From: Sphingomonas bisphenolicum
Lineage (GTDB): Bacteria > Pseudomonadota > Alphaproteobacteria > Sphingomonadales > Sphingomonadaceae
Direction: 5' to 3'
Assembly: GCF_024349785.1 (NCBI RefSeq)
Contig: NZ_AP018817.1
Location: 1,395,501 to 1,459,500, forward strand
Length of the DNA stretch: 64,000 nucleotides
The notes beneath the pieces are model-generated. The model saw nothing but the letters and a program-made list of their open reading frames with translations. It had not been told where the DNA came from and did not search any database. The position numbers were made by a program, and so were the translations under genes. Of this stretch, positions 44,657 through 53,950 are shown one piece after another (the stretch's first letter is position 1; every line of letters starts with the position of its first letter).

Positions 44657-45217
44657 CTACGATCGTTCTGTCGCTTTCGCCCAACGTCTGTAGCCTATGG
44701 CGGCCAACAGGATCATCGCTGCATAAAGACCGGCCGTCAGTCGCAAATCCTTGAAAGCGAACATGCCGACATAGACGATGTCCACTGCAATCCAGAGCAG
44801 CCAGCTCGCGGCATGGCGGCGCGCGGTCCAATATTGGGCAACAAGGCTGAAACTGCTGAGCGCCGCATCCATCCAGGGCAGCGCCGCATCGGTGAAGCGA
44901 TGCATGAACCAGCCGATGGCGATGGCGCCGATCGCGCCGGCAGCCAGATTAGCGGCGGCCCGCGTGGGCGGGAGAGGCATCGCCACCACCTCTCCGGCAT
45001 CGTCCCGGCCCCGCGCCCAGCGCAGCCAGCCATAGAGGATCGCGACGCCGAACAGCGATTGCAACAGCATGTCGGCATAGAGGCGGACGTCGAGGAAAAT
45101 CTTGAAATAGAGGGCGCAGGCCAGCAGATTGACCGGCCAGCACAGCATGCGTCGTTTCGCCGTGAGCCATATGCCGATGAAGCTGACGGCGACGGCGACG
45201 ATCTCCAGCATCGACAT
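44657..45217 (-). CDS. pnuT: PnuC-family transporter, probably thiamine-type (PnuT)
   Basis: Inner-membrane facilitator of 186 residues with seven to eight hydrophobic segments; the family signature LTAKRRMLCWPVNLLACALYFKIF and the C-terminal SWLLWIAVDIVYVGMFAFKDL are clear. PnuC proteins move nicotinamide riboside, riboflavin or thiamine. The substrate is read from context: it is the last gene of a TPP-riboswitch operon. Its ATG overlaps the kinase stop (ATGA). Uptake would be driven by intracellular phosphorylation. Confidence 0.88.
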   Translation of the reverse strand: MSMLEIVAVAVSFIGIWLTAKRRMLCWPVNLLACALYFKIFLDVRLYADMLLQSLFGVAILYGWLRWARGRDDAGEVVAMPLPPTRAAANLAAGAIGAIAIGWFMHRFTDAALPWMDAALSSFSLVAQYWTARRHAASWLLWIAVDIVYVGMFAFKDLRLTAGLYAAMILLAAIGYRRWAKATERS

Positions 45218-46347
45218 CAGGCCATCGCCTCTTGTGCGAACCGATGCAGAAAATCCTGTCCCGGTGCGGACAGGAACCAGTCGGCGTGGCCGATCAGATA
45301 ATCCCGCCAGGCGACAAGCGCCTGATCGGGATCGCCGACGATGCCGGCGAAATAGTCGATTTCCGACAGGGCGAATTCCACATGGACCAGCGGCAGGAGA
45401 TGCACGAGCGCGTCCACATCGGCGCGCCCGAGCGGCATCATCGTCCGATAGCCGGCCAGGATCGCCATGGCTGCATCGACATCCCCCAGCGCGTCGTCCT
45501 GCCCCATGTCCAGCCATCGGAACGCGGTGCGCTCGATCGCGGTGGCGAGGTCGTAGAGGGCGCAGGTGCGCGTCGCCAGTCCGAAATCGAAGATGGTGTC
45601 GACCTTGCCATCCGTCGACCAGAGGAGATTGGACGGATGCCAGTCTCCATGAGTCCAGAGCGGTGCCTGCCCAGCCAGCCGCTCGGCAAGTCCTTCGCCC
45701 AACGCTGCGAACAGGCGCGCCAATGTCTGCCTCCAGGGCTTGGCCGCCAGATAGCGCGCAAGCGCCGGACGGGCTGCGACATAGGCGTTAGCGGCCGCCA
45801 GAGGATCGCGGGCGGGCAGGATGGTGAAGCTGGCGATCAGCGGATGGTCGCCGCGCGCCGGTGCCGTGAAATCCTGCGCGGCGCGGTGCAGCCGTCCCAG
45901 CGCCGCACCGGCTTCACAGGCATGGCCCGGCGTCAGGAACGGCGTCCAGGACAGCCGGTCGCGGTACAGGTCGATGCCCGGCGCATCGCCGTGCAGTTCA
46001 TAGGTCCATGCGCCCAGCGCGATGGCGCGCGCGCCGTCCGCCGCCGCCATGACATCGGGCACCGAAAGGCCTGCCGCCCGCAGATGCGCCATGAACCCAT
46101 GTTCCTCCGCCAGCGCGGCAGGCGTGCGGAGCCGTTGATGATGGCGCTTGAGGAAATAGGCGCCCCGGTCGGTGTCGATCAGCGTCGCCGCCGAAAAGGG
46201 GCGCGGCGAATGCCAGCGAAGATCGATCAGTCGCCCCGCATCGGGAAAGCGATCCAGCACGACTTCCGCCTCGGCCCGCGTGACGGCCGGCCATGTCGGC
46301 GCTTCGAGCGCCGTTCCCATGCCATGCACGCGATGGCCGCCGCTCAT
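45217..46347 (-). CDS. Aminoglycoside phosphotransferase-fold kinase, probable thiamine kinase
   Basis: 376 residues with an APH/choline-kinase fold. N-lobe Lys in GAYFLKRHHQRLR, Brenner catalytic loop HGDWHPSNLL near residues 231-240, and the metal-binding DFG in FDFGLATRT. Position between a TPP-controlled receptor and PnuT suggests it phosphorylates and so traps thiamine, as ThiK-type enzymes do; this is inference. ATG 46347 lies two bases from the receptor stop. ATG 46320 is a later alternative. Confidence 0.82.
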   Translation of the reverse strand: MSGGHRVHGMGTALEAPTWPAVTRAEAEVVLDRFPDAGRLIDLRWHSPRPFSAATLIDTDRGAYFLKRHHQRLRTPAALAEEHGFMAHLRAAGLSVPDVMAAADGARAIALGAWTYELHGDAPGIDLYRDRLSWTPFLTPGHACEAGAALGRLHRAAQDFTAPARGDHPLIASFTILPARDPLAAANAYVAARPALARYLAAKPWRQTLARLFAALGEGLAERLAGQAPLWTHGDWHPSNLLWSTDGKVDTIFDFGLATRTCALYDLATAIERTAFRWLDMGQDDALGDVDAAMAILAGYRTMMPLGRADVDALVHLLPLVHVEFALSEIDYFAGIVGDPDQALVAWRDYLIGHADWFLSAPGQDFLHRFAQEAMA

Positions 46348-46349
46348 GG

Positions 46350-48650
46350 TCAGAAGGCCCGCGACAGCGTCGCCACGAACGCGCGTCCGCTGCCGATATA
46401 ATAGCTGGGGGCGGAACCCGCGATCAGCGTACCGTTGCGGCCGATCGTATCGCGCGCATTGCTGCTGATCGCCGATACGCCCGACAGGACGCGCGGGTTG
46501 GTGACGTTGATCGCGTTCAGGCGCAGGTCCATGGCGTTCGCGTCGATCAGACCGGCCAGATGCACGCCGATCGCCAGGTCCAGCGTGGCATAGCCCTTGA
46601 TGCTCTCATCATTCATGAAGGTCGCATATTGGCGGCCGACATATTTGAGCGCGGTGCTGCCGAACAGGCGACCGTCATCATAGGTGCTGCCGACGGCGAA
46701 CTGGACGCGCGGGCTGCTGACGGCGTGCTTGCCCTTGGTCGGCAACAGATCGCCACCCACCAGCAGATCGTCGTTCAGCCGCGTGTGCAGATATTCGCCC
46801 GAGGCATAGAGGCTGAACCCCTTGGCCGGGCGATAGTCGATCTCGCCATCCAACCCGTAGCCGGTCTGGCTGCCGCCATTGATGGTCGAATTGACCAGCG
46901 CCCCGCCGCTATTGACCACTGTTGCGACTTGCCGGTTGCGGAACCGATAGTGAAAAGCGGTCAGCGAAAGCGACAGGTTGGGGCCGATATAGCGATAGCC
47001 CAGTTCCTGCGAGACGCTAGTTTCATTCTTGAGCGCGCCGGTGCCCTGGCTGACCAGTTCGCCACCATAATAGCTGTTGTAGAGCGCGAACTCGTTGGGC
47101 GTGCGGAAATTGGTGGTGATGTTGGCGAACAATTGCTGCCGATCGTCCAGCCGGTAATGAACCGCCGCGCGGGGCAAGGCGGCGAAGCTGTCGACATGCA
47201 CTTTGGACTGCGGCCCCGGCAGATAGTTGCGGCCATTGCGCAGCAGGCTGACGCCCTTGAACCCCATATCGACGGTCAGGCGCGGCGTAACCGCAATGCT
47301 GTCCGCGAGGAAGAAGCCCTTGGTCACGGTCACGGTCCGCTGATTTTCATAGGCGAGCAGCCGCCCATCGGCGGTGCGGATCGCCTTGTCCTGATAGCCC
47401 CAGACATCGACTGGCCGCCCGCTCGCATCGATCGAGGTATAGCTTTGGGTCACGCGGTCGGTGCCATAGTCGAACCACAGGCCTGCGGTGATGGTGTGGA
47501 CGCCCGCCTGCACCGTCAGCTTGCTCACATCGCCGACGCGCCGCTGCTTGCCGGTCCAGTTGCCCAGCACGGTCGCCACGCCGTCCACCGCGCCCGGCAG
47601 CGCGATCGGCTGCGTCAGTTCTTCCGTGCCCAGATAATTGCCGGTGGTGGCGAGTTGCGTGCCGTAAGGCGAATTGCCGTGACCCATTTGCAGATAAGCG
47701 CTGCTGTCGAAGGTCAGCCCGTCGCTCAGTTGCAGATGCACCGGCGCGGCGAAATAGAGGTTGCGGAACGGGGCGCGATAAAGCCGCCAATAGCTGGTGT
47801 CGCCTTCGCTGTATCGTTGGGTGAAGTTGAAGCCACGCCCATTGGCCTTCCAGTCCGCCATGGTGGGGCTGGGATAGGTGGAGGTGATGGCGTCATTATA
47901 GGAGACGGCCAGGCTCGCGCGGTTGCCCTCCCCCCATTCGTGCAGCAGCTTCGCGTCGATATGCTGGCGCTTGTCAAAGCCCGCCCCGCGCCAGTTATCC
48001 GCGCGGTTGTTGGAGTAGGAGACGAACGCCTTGAGGCCGCTCTGCCCGATCTCCCCGGTGTCGAACCGCAGGAAGGCGCGCCGCTGGTCATAGGAACCGA
48101 CCGACAGATTGAGCAGTCCGCCCATATCCGCCTTGGGATCGGCCAGCGTCAGCGACAGCGTGCCGCCCGCCGCCGCAACGACCGGTGCATCGATGTCCGC
48201 CGCGCCCTGCGCCAGCGCGATCTGCCGCACATTTTCGGCGTCGGCGAATTGCGAGGGATAGGCGTAATAATAGCCGATGTCGTTCTGCGGCGCGCCTTCC
48301 AGCAGCACGCCGATCTGATCCTGCCCCAAACCCCGCAGCGTCAGGCTGGAGGTGGCGGACAGGCCATAGGGATCGCTGGACGACACATTCGCGCCGGGCA
48401 GCAGGTTGACGAGCTGGAAGGCGTTGAGCGTCGGCGCCTGTTTGTTGATGAAGGCTTCGGCGATCGAACTGACCGCCTTGGGCGCGCTCTGGTCGGGCAG
48501 CAACCCTTGGGGATCGGGATAGCCTATGACCTCTATGGTCGCGCGACCCGGCTCGTCGGCCTCCGCCGCCCATGCGATATTGGAAGAAAAGATCAGCGCG
48601 GTCGCCAGCGCCGCACGGCCAACAGGGATAAATGCAATCGTCATCGTCAC
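46350..48650 (-). CDS. TonB-dependent receptor of the thiamine operon
   Basis: Outer-membrane receptor of about 767 residues. Signal peptide (ATALIFSSNIAWA), plug domain (PDQSAPKAVSSIAEAFINK, LTLRGLGQDQIGVLLEGAPQND) and a beta-barrel ending in SRAF with terminal Phe. It lies directly behind a TPP riboswitch and ahead of a kinase and PnuT, so the ligand is very probably thiamine or a derivative, not a siderophore. I start at GTG 48650, with GGAG seven bases upstream; ATG 48644 and earlier codons are possible. Energised by TonB, as for the iron receptor. Confidence 0.92.
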   Translation of the reverse strand: MTMTIAFIPVGRAALATALIFSSNIAWAAEADEPGRATIEVIGYPDPQGLLPDQSAPKAVSSIAEAFINKQAPTLNAFQLVNLLPGANVSSSDPYGLSATSSLTLRGLGQDQIGVLLEGAPQNDIGYYYAYPSQFADAENVRQIALAQGAADIDAPVVAAAGGTLSLTLADPKADMGGLLNLSVGSYDQRRAFLRFDTGEIGQSGLKAFVSYSNNRADNWRGAGFDKRQHIDAKLLHEWGEGNRASLAVSYNDAITSTYPSPTMADWKANGRGFNFTQRYSEGDTSYWRLYRAPFRNLYFAAPVHLQLSDGLTFDSSAYLQMGHGNSPYGTQLATTGNYLGTEELTQPIALPGAVDGVATVLGNWTGKQRRVGDVSKLTVQAGVHTITAGLWFDYGTDRVTQSYTSIDASGRPVDVWGYQDKAIRTADGRLLAYENQRTVTVTKGFFLADSIAVTPRLTVDMGFKGVSLLRNGRNYLPGPQSKVHVDSFAALPRAAVHYRLDDRQQLFANITTNFRTPNEFALYNSYYGGELVSQGTGALKNETSVSQELGYRYIGPNLSLSLTAFHYRFRNRQVATVVNSGGALVNSTINGGSQTGYGLDGEIDYRPAKGFSLYASGEYLHTRLNDDLLVGGDLLPTKGKHAVSSPRVQFAVGSTYDDGRLFGSTALKYVGRQYATFMNDESIKGYATLDLAIGVHLAGLIDANAMDLRLNAINVTNPRVLSGVSAISSNARDTIGRNGTLIAGSAPSYYIGSGRAFVATLSRAF

Positions 48651-48689
48651 GCGTCCACTCCACATGGAGGGACTAGCAGACACGCCGCT

Positions 48690-48790
48690 TTGCCCTCCCT
48701 ACGCCGGTATCAGCCGGATCAGGTTCAGCGGGTCGTGGTCTGCTGACCACCTCTCAGCCGCGCATGAGCGGCCCCCCGGGGATGCGCCCC
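48690..48790 (-). promoter_or_regulatory. TPP riboswitch (THI element)
   Basis: On the minus strand the leader contains GGCTGAGAGG, then CCGCTGAACCTGATC and GGCTGATACCGGCGTAGGGA, the universally conserved TPP aptamer segments, in the right order and spacing. A GGCCGC/GCGGC stem (P3-like arm with loop TCATGC) also forms. It ends about 40 bases before the receptor start. Binding of thiamine pyrophosphate should switch off the receptor-kinase-PnuT operon, most likely by hiding the ribosome-binding site or by termination. Confidence 0.96.
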
Positions 48791-48898
48791 TCTAATATGC
48801 GGAAGGCGACGTGGAAAGGCCTATCGGTCGACAACGGCTTGGTTATGGCGAAACAGGCAGGATGCGGCTGTCGCAGGAGAGTAGGAACAGGCCTAATG

Positions 48899-49513
48899 CT
48901 ATTCGCGCATGGTCACGACCAGCGCGGAAAGCCGCTCGGCTTCGCCGATATCGTGCGTGACGTAGAGGATCGGGATCGGGCTGCGTCCACGGATCTGGTC
49001 GATCGCGTCCAGAATATCCGCCTTGCGGTCACGATCGAGCGACGACAGGGGTTCGTCCAGCAACAAAAAGCGCGGACCGGATAGCAAGGCCCGCCCGATG
49101 GCTACGCGCTGCGCCTCACCGCCGGACAGGCTGTGCGGCCATCGGTCGAGCAGATGTCCGATGCCCAGGAAGGCGAGCACATCGTCCATGTTCATCGTGG
49201 TGGCAGCGCGCCGGCCATATGCCAGGTTGGCGCGCACGCGCATATGGGGGAACAGGCGACGATCCTGAAAGACGTATCCGGCCTGCCGTTGCGCGGCGGG
49301 GATGTCGATCCCGGCGTCGCTGTCAAACAAGGTCTGTCCGGCTACGGCGATGCGGCCCCGGTCGGGCGAGGCGATCCCGGCGACCATATCGAGGACGCTG
49401 GTCTTGCCAACGCCGGATGGGCCGACCAGCGCTACCAGCGGAGATTCCGTGCTGCAGGATAAGGCGATCGATCGCCCTCCGACCGTTCGTTTGACGTCGA
49501 TGTCAAATGACAT
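48899..49513 (-). CDS. modC: Molybdate ABC transporter ATP-binding protein, short form
   Basis: ABC ATPase of 204 residues. Walker A GPSGVGKT (31-38), Q-loop VFQDRRLFPHM (81-91), signature LSGGE (129-133), Walker B FLLLDEP (149-155) and the switch His in VTHDIGEAERL. It ends after the nucleotide-binding domain, so the C-terminal TOBE/Mop molybdate-binding regulatory domain of standard ModC (about 350 residues) is absent. It overlaps modB by 11 bases. Confidence 0.92.
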   Translation of the reverse strand: MSFDIDVKRTVGGRSIALSCSTESPLVALVGPSGVGKTSVLDMVAGIASPDRGRIAVAGQTLFDSDAGIDIPAAQRQAGYVFQDRRLFPHMRVRANLAYGRRAATTMNMDDVLAFLGIGHLLDRWPHSLSGGEAQRVAIGRALLSGPRFLLLDEPLSSLDRDRKADILDAIDQIRGRSPIPILYVTHDIGEAERLSALVVTMRE

Positions 49514-50204
49514 GACGTCCTCCCCGCGCGATCCGCCGCACCAATATTTCCGATAGCATCAACGCGCCGAGCGACAGCAGGATCGATATTATGGCGAAGC
49601 GGGTGACGATCGGCTCCCCATTCGGCATCTGCATGGCGGCGTAAATGGCGATGGGCAGGGTGCGGGTTTCTCCCGGCACGTCGGACACGAAGGTGATCGT
49701 TGCCCCGAATTCGCCCAGCGACCGGGCGAAGCCCAGCACGACCGCGGCCAGCACGCCGGGCAGCGCCAGCGGCAAAGAAATGGTGAGGAAAATCCGCATC
49801 CGCGAGGCGCCCAGGGTCGCAGCCGCACACTCCAGCCGCCCGTCGATCGCCTCGATCGACAGGCGGATAGCCCGCACCATTAACGGCACCGCCATGATGG
49901 CGGCAGCGAGCGCTGCGCCGGTCCAGCGGAACAACAACGTGACGCCCAGCACTTGGGATAACCAACTCCCGATCAGTCCGTTCATGCCGAACAGCAACAG
50001 GAGCAGCCATCCGGTTACCACGGGCGGCAGCACCAGCGGCAGATGGACCAGCGCGTCGACCAGCAATTTTCCCGGGAAATGCCAGCGCGACAATATCCAG
50101 GCGAGGAAGAAGCAGATCGGCAGGCTCAAGGCGACGGCGACCAGGCTGACCTTGAGCGACAGGGCCAGGACGATCCATTCGTCAGGCGACAGGGGGGCGA
50201 TCAA
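49503..50204 (-). CDS. modB: Molybdate ABC transporter permease
   Basis: 233 residues, BPD_transp_1 fold with about five to six transmembrane helices; the coupling-helix EAA-like motif LECAAATLGASRMRIFLTISLPLALPG is clear and SLGEFGATI is the ModB-type segment. It starts with TTG 50204, which overlaps the modA stop (TTGA); no ATG fits. It forms the channel that takes molybdate from ModA. Confidence 0.95.
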   Translation of the reverse strand: MIAPLSPDEWIVLALSLKVSLVAVALSLPICFFLAWILSRWHFPGKLLVDALVHLPLVLPPVVTGWLLLLLFGMNGLIGSWLSQVLGVTLLFRWTGAALAAAIMAVPLMVRAIRLSIEAIDGRLECAAATLGASRMRIFLTISLPLALPGVLAAVVLGFARSLGEFGATITFVSDVPGETRTLPIAIYAAMQMPNGEPIVTRFAIISILLSLGALMLSEILVRRIARGGRHVI

Positions 50205-50971
50205 GGCGCGGTGAAGCCGTAGCGCGTCAGCACGGCGCGCCCCTTGGGCGAAAGCAGGAAGCGGCGGAACCCGTCGGCATCAGCGTGCCGGCTGTTCTTG
50301 AGCCGGGCAACGGGATAGCGGATAGGCGGGTGGCTGGCGGGCGGGAAGATCCCCACGATCTGCACCTTGCGCGACGCGCGCGCGTCGGTCGCATAGACGA
50401 TGCCGAGCCGCGCTTCGCCGCGCTCTACCAGGGCCAGCGCGGCGCGGACATTTTCCGAACGCACGACTTTGGGCGCTACCGCCGACCAGACACCAAGCGT
50501 CGTCAACGCGGCCTTGCCATATTTGCCGGCTGGCACGCTGTCCGGGTCGGCCATGGCGAGCCGCGACGAACCCAGCGTCTTGGCGATCGGCATGTCCCGA
50601 CCTATCGTCAGCCGTACCGGCTGACGGAGGGGGGAGACCAGGACCAGCCGATTGCCGGCGATGTCCGCCCGCGTGCCGGCCTGGACCGAGCCTGCCTTCT
50701 CGACGACGTCCATCCAATCCTCGTCGGCGGAAACGAACAGGTCGGCTGGCGCCCCGGCCCGAATCTGACGCGCCAGTGCGGATGAACCGGCGAAGGAGAG
50801 GATCGGCTGCGGATGCCCCTGTCGCGCCCATTCGACCGCCGCAACCGCGAGCACATCCTGCAAGCTGGCGGCGGCCAGCACCAGCGGGCCGCGTTCATTC
50901 GCGGCGCCGGCCGGGTTGGACAGCGCCAGAATGAGCATAGCGGCGAAGGATCGAAGGAGAGCGCGCATCAT
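50201..50971 (-). CDS. modA: Molybdate-binding periplasmic protein
   Basis: 256 residues. Signal peptide about 1-23 (SFAAMLILALSNPAGA), then LVLAAASLQDVLAVAA, LSFAGSSALARQI and GAPADLFVSADEDWMD, the ModA oxyanion-binding motifs. ATG 50971 has AAGG upstream; the frame extends to 51040 but without a signal peptide at its start. First gene of modABC, divergent from the molybdoenzyme gene across 89 bases. Confidence 0.94.
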   Translation of the reverse strand: MMRALLRSFAAMLILALSNPAGAANERGPLVLAAASLQDVLAVAAVEWARQGHPQPILSFAGSSALARQIRAGAPADLFVSADEDWMDVVEKAGSVQAGTRADIAGNRLVLVSPLRQPVRLTIGRDMPIAKTLGSSRLAMADPDSVPAGKYGKAALTTLGVWSAVAPKVVRSENVRAALALVERGEARLGIVYATDARASRKVQIVGIFPPASHPPIRYPVARLKNSRHADADGFRRFLLSPKGRAVLTRYGFTAP

Positions 50972-51060
50972 GCGGCCTTTTTGCGCCGCATCGTCGGGCA
51001 ACTCAACCGCGAACGCGCTTTGCGATCTTTTTCCCGACATCCCGATCGGTTACATGCGCG

Positions 51061-52716
51061 ATGATGACGGCAATTAAAACGCTATGCGGCCGATGCGCCA
51101 TGGGCTGTGGCGTGCGGGCCATGGCTGGCCTGAGCGACGACGATGCGCGGGGCGTCTTCATCGAGGGCGACCGCATTCACCCGACCAATATGGGCTGGCT
51201 CTGTCCGGCAGGCGAGGCGCTTGCCGCTGACACGGGACTGGATGGCCGGCTATTGCATCCGTTGCTGGCCGGCAAGCGCGTCGGCCGGGACCGCGCGATC
51301 GCCCATGCCGCGCGTCGCCTGTCCGACATCATCGCCCAGCATGGTCCCGCAAGTGTTGCACTCCATGTCGCAGGCGACCTGCCGACCGAGGATTATTTCG
51401 CGGCCAACAAGCTGATGAAGGGTTTCATCGGTTCGGCGCATATCGATGTTCCGTGGAATAACATCGCCACGCGTGCGCAGATTGCGGCCTTCGGTGAAGA
51501 TGTTATGCCCGCGAGCGGCGAGGATGTCGATGGCGCGGAACTGATCCTCGCAATCGGTGCGGGCGTGCTGCGGCGCCATCCGGTGCTGGCGCACCGGGTC
51601 GCCATGGCGCGGGAGGAGAGGGGCACGCAACTCGTCATCGTCGATCCCGATCCCGGCGCGCGGCTTCTGCCTGCGGACCTTCATCTGGCGCCGGCGTCCG
51701 GCAGCGTCGCCACATTGCTGGGCGGACTGTTGTTGCACTTGCACGACGCAGACTTGCTGGATCGGTCGTTCGTCGCGAAAAATGTGGCGGTGCCGGACGG
51801 CTATTGGGAGGCGCTGCGGCCGGGGCACGACCTATGGTCGGTGGCGGGCATGACCGGCCTGCCGATCGCGGCGATACGGGAGTTTCAGGAGTTGTCCGCG
51901 CGCGCGCCGAGCATGGTGACAATGTTCGATCCCGACGTTGGGGACGGGGATGCGCGCGCGGCGGAGGCGATCCTGGCCCTGCACCTCGTCACCGGCAGGA
52001 TCGGTCAGCCTGGTGCGGCGCCTTTCGCGCTGCCCGGGGCGCCCAACGCCATGGGCGCGCGCGAAGTCGGATGCATTGCAACGGCCTTGGCCGCGCATCG
52101 GGATTTTTCGGCAGATGCGCTGGCTTCCGTCAGTCGTTTCTGGTCGACGGACAGAGTGGTCGTGACGCCCGGCCTGTCTGGAGATGCGTTGCGCGAGGCG
52201 ATCGGCGATGGCCTTATCAAGGTGCTGCTGATGCTCGGGGATGCGCCCGCCGCCTTGCTGGATGCCTTTCCCGACAATCGTCCCTTCACACTCTTTGCCG
52301 GCGACCGGCTCGATCCCGCGATGGCGGATCGTATCGATCTGGCGATACCGATGCCTGGACTGCTGGAGCGCGACGGCACGATCACCGGCGCAGATCGCCT
52401 GATCAGCCGACAGCGGTCAGTTTTTGCCCTGCCGGGTGAAGCGCGACCGGGTTGGTGGATCGTGACGCAGATTGCGCGCGCCATGGGATGGCACGACGCC
52501 TTTCATTACGAGCGAGCGGCGGACATCTATCGCGAACATGCCCGGCTATCGGTCTATCAAGGCGCGGGGCGGCTGCTCAACCTGCGTCGTCACGCGCCAT
52601 TGTCAAACCCGGCCTATCAGGAGTTGACGCCCTGGCGTTGGGGGGAAGTGCCCTTCGACGGCGGCCATTTCCCGACATCGGATGGCAGAGCCCGGCTGCT
52701 GCGCTTCTGGGACTAG
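51061..52716 (+). CDS. Shortened molybdopterin oxidoreductase, NasA-like, lacking Mo-ligand Cys and C-terminal domain
   Basis: 551 residues, aligned by eye to assimilatory nitrate reductase/formate dehydrogenase alpha subunits. The N-terminal [4Fe-4S] ligands are present: Cys9, Cys12, Cys16 and Cys48 (CGRCAMGC ... CPAG). VGRDRAIAHAARRL, LPTEDYFAANKLMKGFIG and GQPGAAPFALPGAPNAMGAREVG follow the family. Where relatives have SRLCMAS with the Mo-coordinating Cys, this protein reads PWNNIATRA (131-139). It stops at FPTSDGRARLLRFWD, just where the C-terminal molybdopterin-dinucleotide-binding domain should begin; relatives have 700 or more residues. Thus probably not a normal nitrate reductase. The stop overlaps that of the convergent GT4 gene. 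Confidence 0.8.
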   Translation: MMTAIKTLCGRCAMGCGVRAMAGLSDDDARGVFIEGDRIHPTNMGWLCPAGEALAADTGLDGRLLHPLLAGKRVGRDRAIAHAARRLSDIIAQHGPASVALHVAGDLPTEDYFAANKLMKGFIGSAHIDVPWNNIATRAQIAAFGEDVMPASGEDVDGAELILAIGAGVLRRHPVLAHRVAMAREERGTQLVIVDPDPGARLLPADLHLAPASGSVATLLGGLLLHLHDADLLDRSFVAKNVAVPDGYWEALRPGHDLWSVAGMTGLPIAAIREFQELSARAPSMVTMFDPDVGDGDARAAEAILALHLVTGRIGQPGAAPFALPGAPNAMGAREVGCIATALAAHRDFSADALASVSRFWSTDRVVVTPGLSGDALREAIGDGLIKVLLMLGDAPAALLDAFPDNRPFTLFAGDRLDPAMADRIDLAIPMPGLLERDGTITGADRLISRQRSVFALPGEARPGWWIVTQIARAMGWHDAFHYERAADIYREHARLSVYQGAGRLLNLRRHAPLSNPAYQELTPWRWGEVPFDGGHFPTSDGRARLLRFWD

Positions 52717-53891
52717 GTTTCCGCTTTTCCCGCGATCGCCTGAAGATGGGCCAGCAAAGTGTCGCCATTGGCGGTCCAGGTGAAGCGCAGCGCTGCCTCT
52801 CGCACATCTTTCGCCGCAGGCGGGGCATCCAGTATCGCTCTGATCGCCTCGGCGATCGCTTCTGGTTCGCGCGCGACGATCCGACCGGCTTCAGACCGAT
52901 CCAGCAACTCGCGTGCGCCGCCGACGTCGGTGATGACGATCGGCGTGCCGCAGGCGAGCGATTCCACCCAGGCGTTGGCCAGCCCTTCGGATTCGGACGG
53001 CAGCACCATCACGTCGGCCGCCGTATAGATACGGGGCAGTTTGTGATGCGGCACCGATCCCAGGAAGCCGATGCGCCTTTCCACGCCCAGTTCCTGCGCC
53101 AGATTTTCCAGCGTGCGCCGGAAGGCGCCCTGGCCTGCCAGCAACAGCGTCACATCCGGCAGCATGGGGAGCGCGCGCACCAGAAGATCCTGCCCCTTGC
53201 GCGGGATGAGCGCGCCGACGCACAGCAGGACCGGGCCGCTGAAATCCAGCGCGGCCTTGGCGGCATCGCGGTCGCCCATCTCGAATGTGTCGAGGTCGAC
53301 GCCCGTATAATGGACACGGATTTTGTCCGCATCGATCCCCATTCGCGCCATCGACCGGCGCATCGCGTCCGATACGGCGAGCAGGCCCGCCGCGCCGTCT
53401 GCCGCTTGCAGCACCATCTTGCGCGTGCCGCTTTGCGTGCCCCAATAATGGATGTCCGCACCGCGCGCCTTGACCGAGTAGGGAATGCCCAGCGCTTTCG
53501 ACAGGCGCTGGGCCACCGGGCCATCGGGAAAGAAGAAGCTGGCGTCGATCACGTCGAACGGCTTTTCGGCGTGCAATCGTTTGACCAGGGGCAGGATGGC
53601 GCGGGTCATGGCGCCGACATTGGTGCGGCCGCCGAATTTGGGGATGATGGGGAAGGTCGGCCGATAGACCGTCAGTTCACGCCAGCGTTCCTTGCGCGGC
53701 AGCGCGCGCAGGGGGGCATAGCGCGCCGCCAGCGACAATGGCCACGGCGGCAGGCCGACGGGCGCGACCACGGTGACGTCCGCTTCGGGCCGACTTGCCA
53801 GTTCGCGCGCCTGCCGTTCCACGAATACGCCGAAATTGGGTCGGCTGATGTCGGGAAAGAGGGTCGATAGCATAAGGACGTTGAGCGCCAT
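52713..53891 (-). CDS. GT4-family glycosyltransferase
   Basis: 392 residues, GT-B fold. N-domain VLMLSTLFPDISRPNFGVFVERQARELA; C-domain VLLCVGALIPRKGQDLLVRALP, LPRIYTAADVMVLPSESEGLANAWVESLACGTPIVITDVGGARELL with E-x7-E. Resembles colanic-acid/EPS glycosyltransferases. It stands alone, away from the 30-43 kb locus, so it may serve another glycan. Its stop codon shares bases with the molybdoenzyme stop on the other strand. Confidence 0.92.
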   Translation of the reverse strand: MALNVLMLSTLFPDISRPNFGVFVERQARELASRPEADVTVVAPVGLPPWPLSLAARYAPLRALPRKERWRELTVYRPTFPIIPKFGGRTNVGAMTRAILPLVKRLHAEKPFDVIDASFFFPDGPVAQRLSKALGIPYSVKARGADIHYWGTQSGTRKMVLQAADGAAGLLAVSDAMRRSMARMGIDADKIRVHYTGVDLDTFEMGDRDAAKAALDFSGPVLLCVGALIPRKGQDLLVRALPMLPDVTLLLAGQGAFRRTLENLAQELGVERRIGFLGSVPHHKLPRIYTAADVMVLPSESEGLANAWVESLACGTPIVITDVGGARELLDRSEAGRIVAREPEAIAEAIRAILDAPPAAKDVREAALRFTWTANGDTLLAHLQAIAGKAET

Positions 53892-53950
53892 GGCCTCTCT
53901 TTCGCAGCATAGTGTTTAGCGGATGGTTAAGCAGCCTCGTACCGCCTTGG

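Noticed and set aside
46293..48746. 817-codon open frame antisense to the thiamine-operon receptor
   Set aside because: Runs through the riboswitch and the receptor; composition typical of an antisense shadow.
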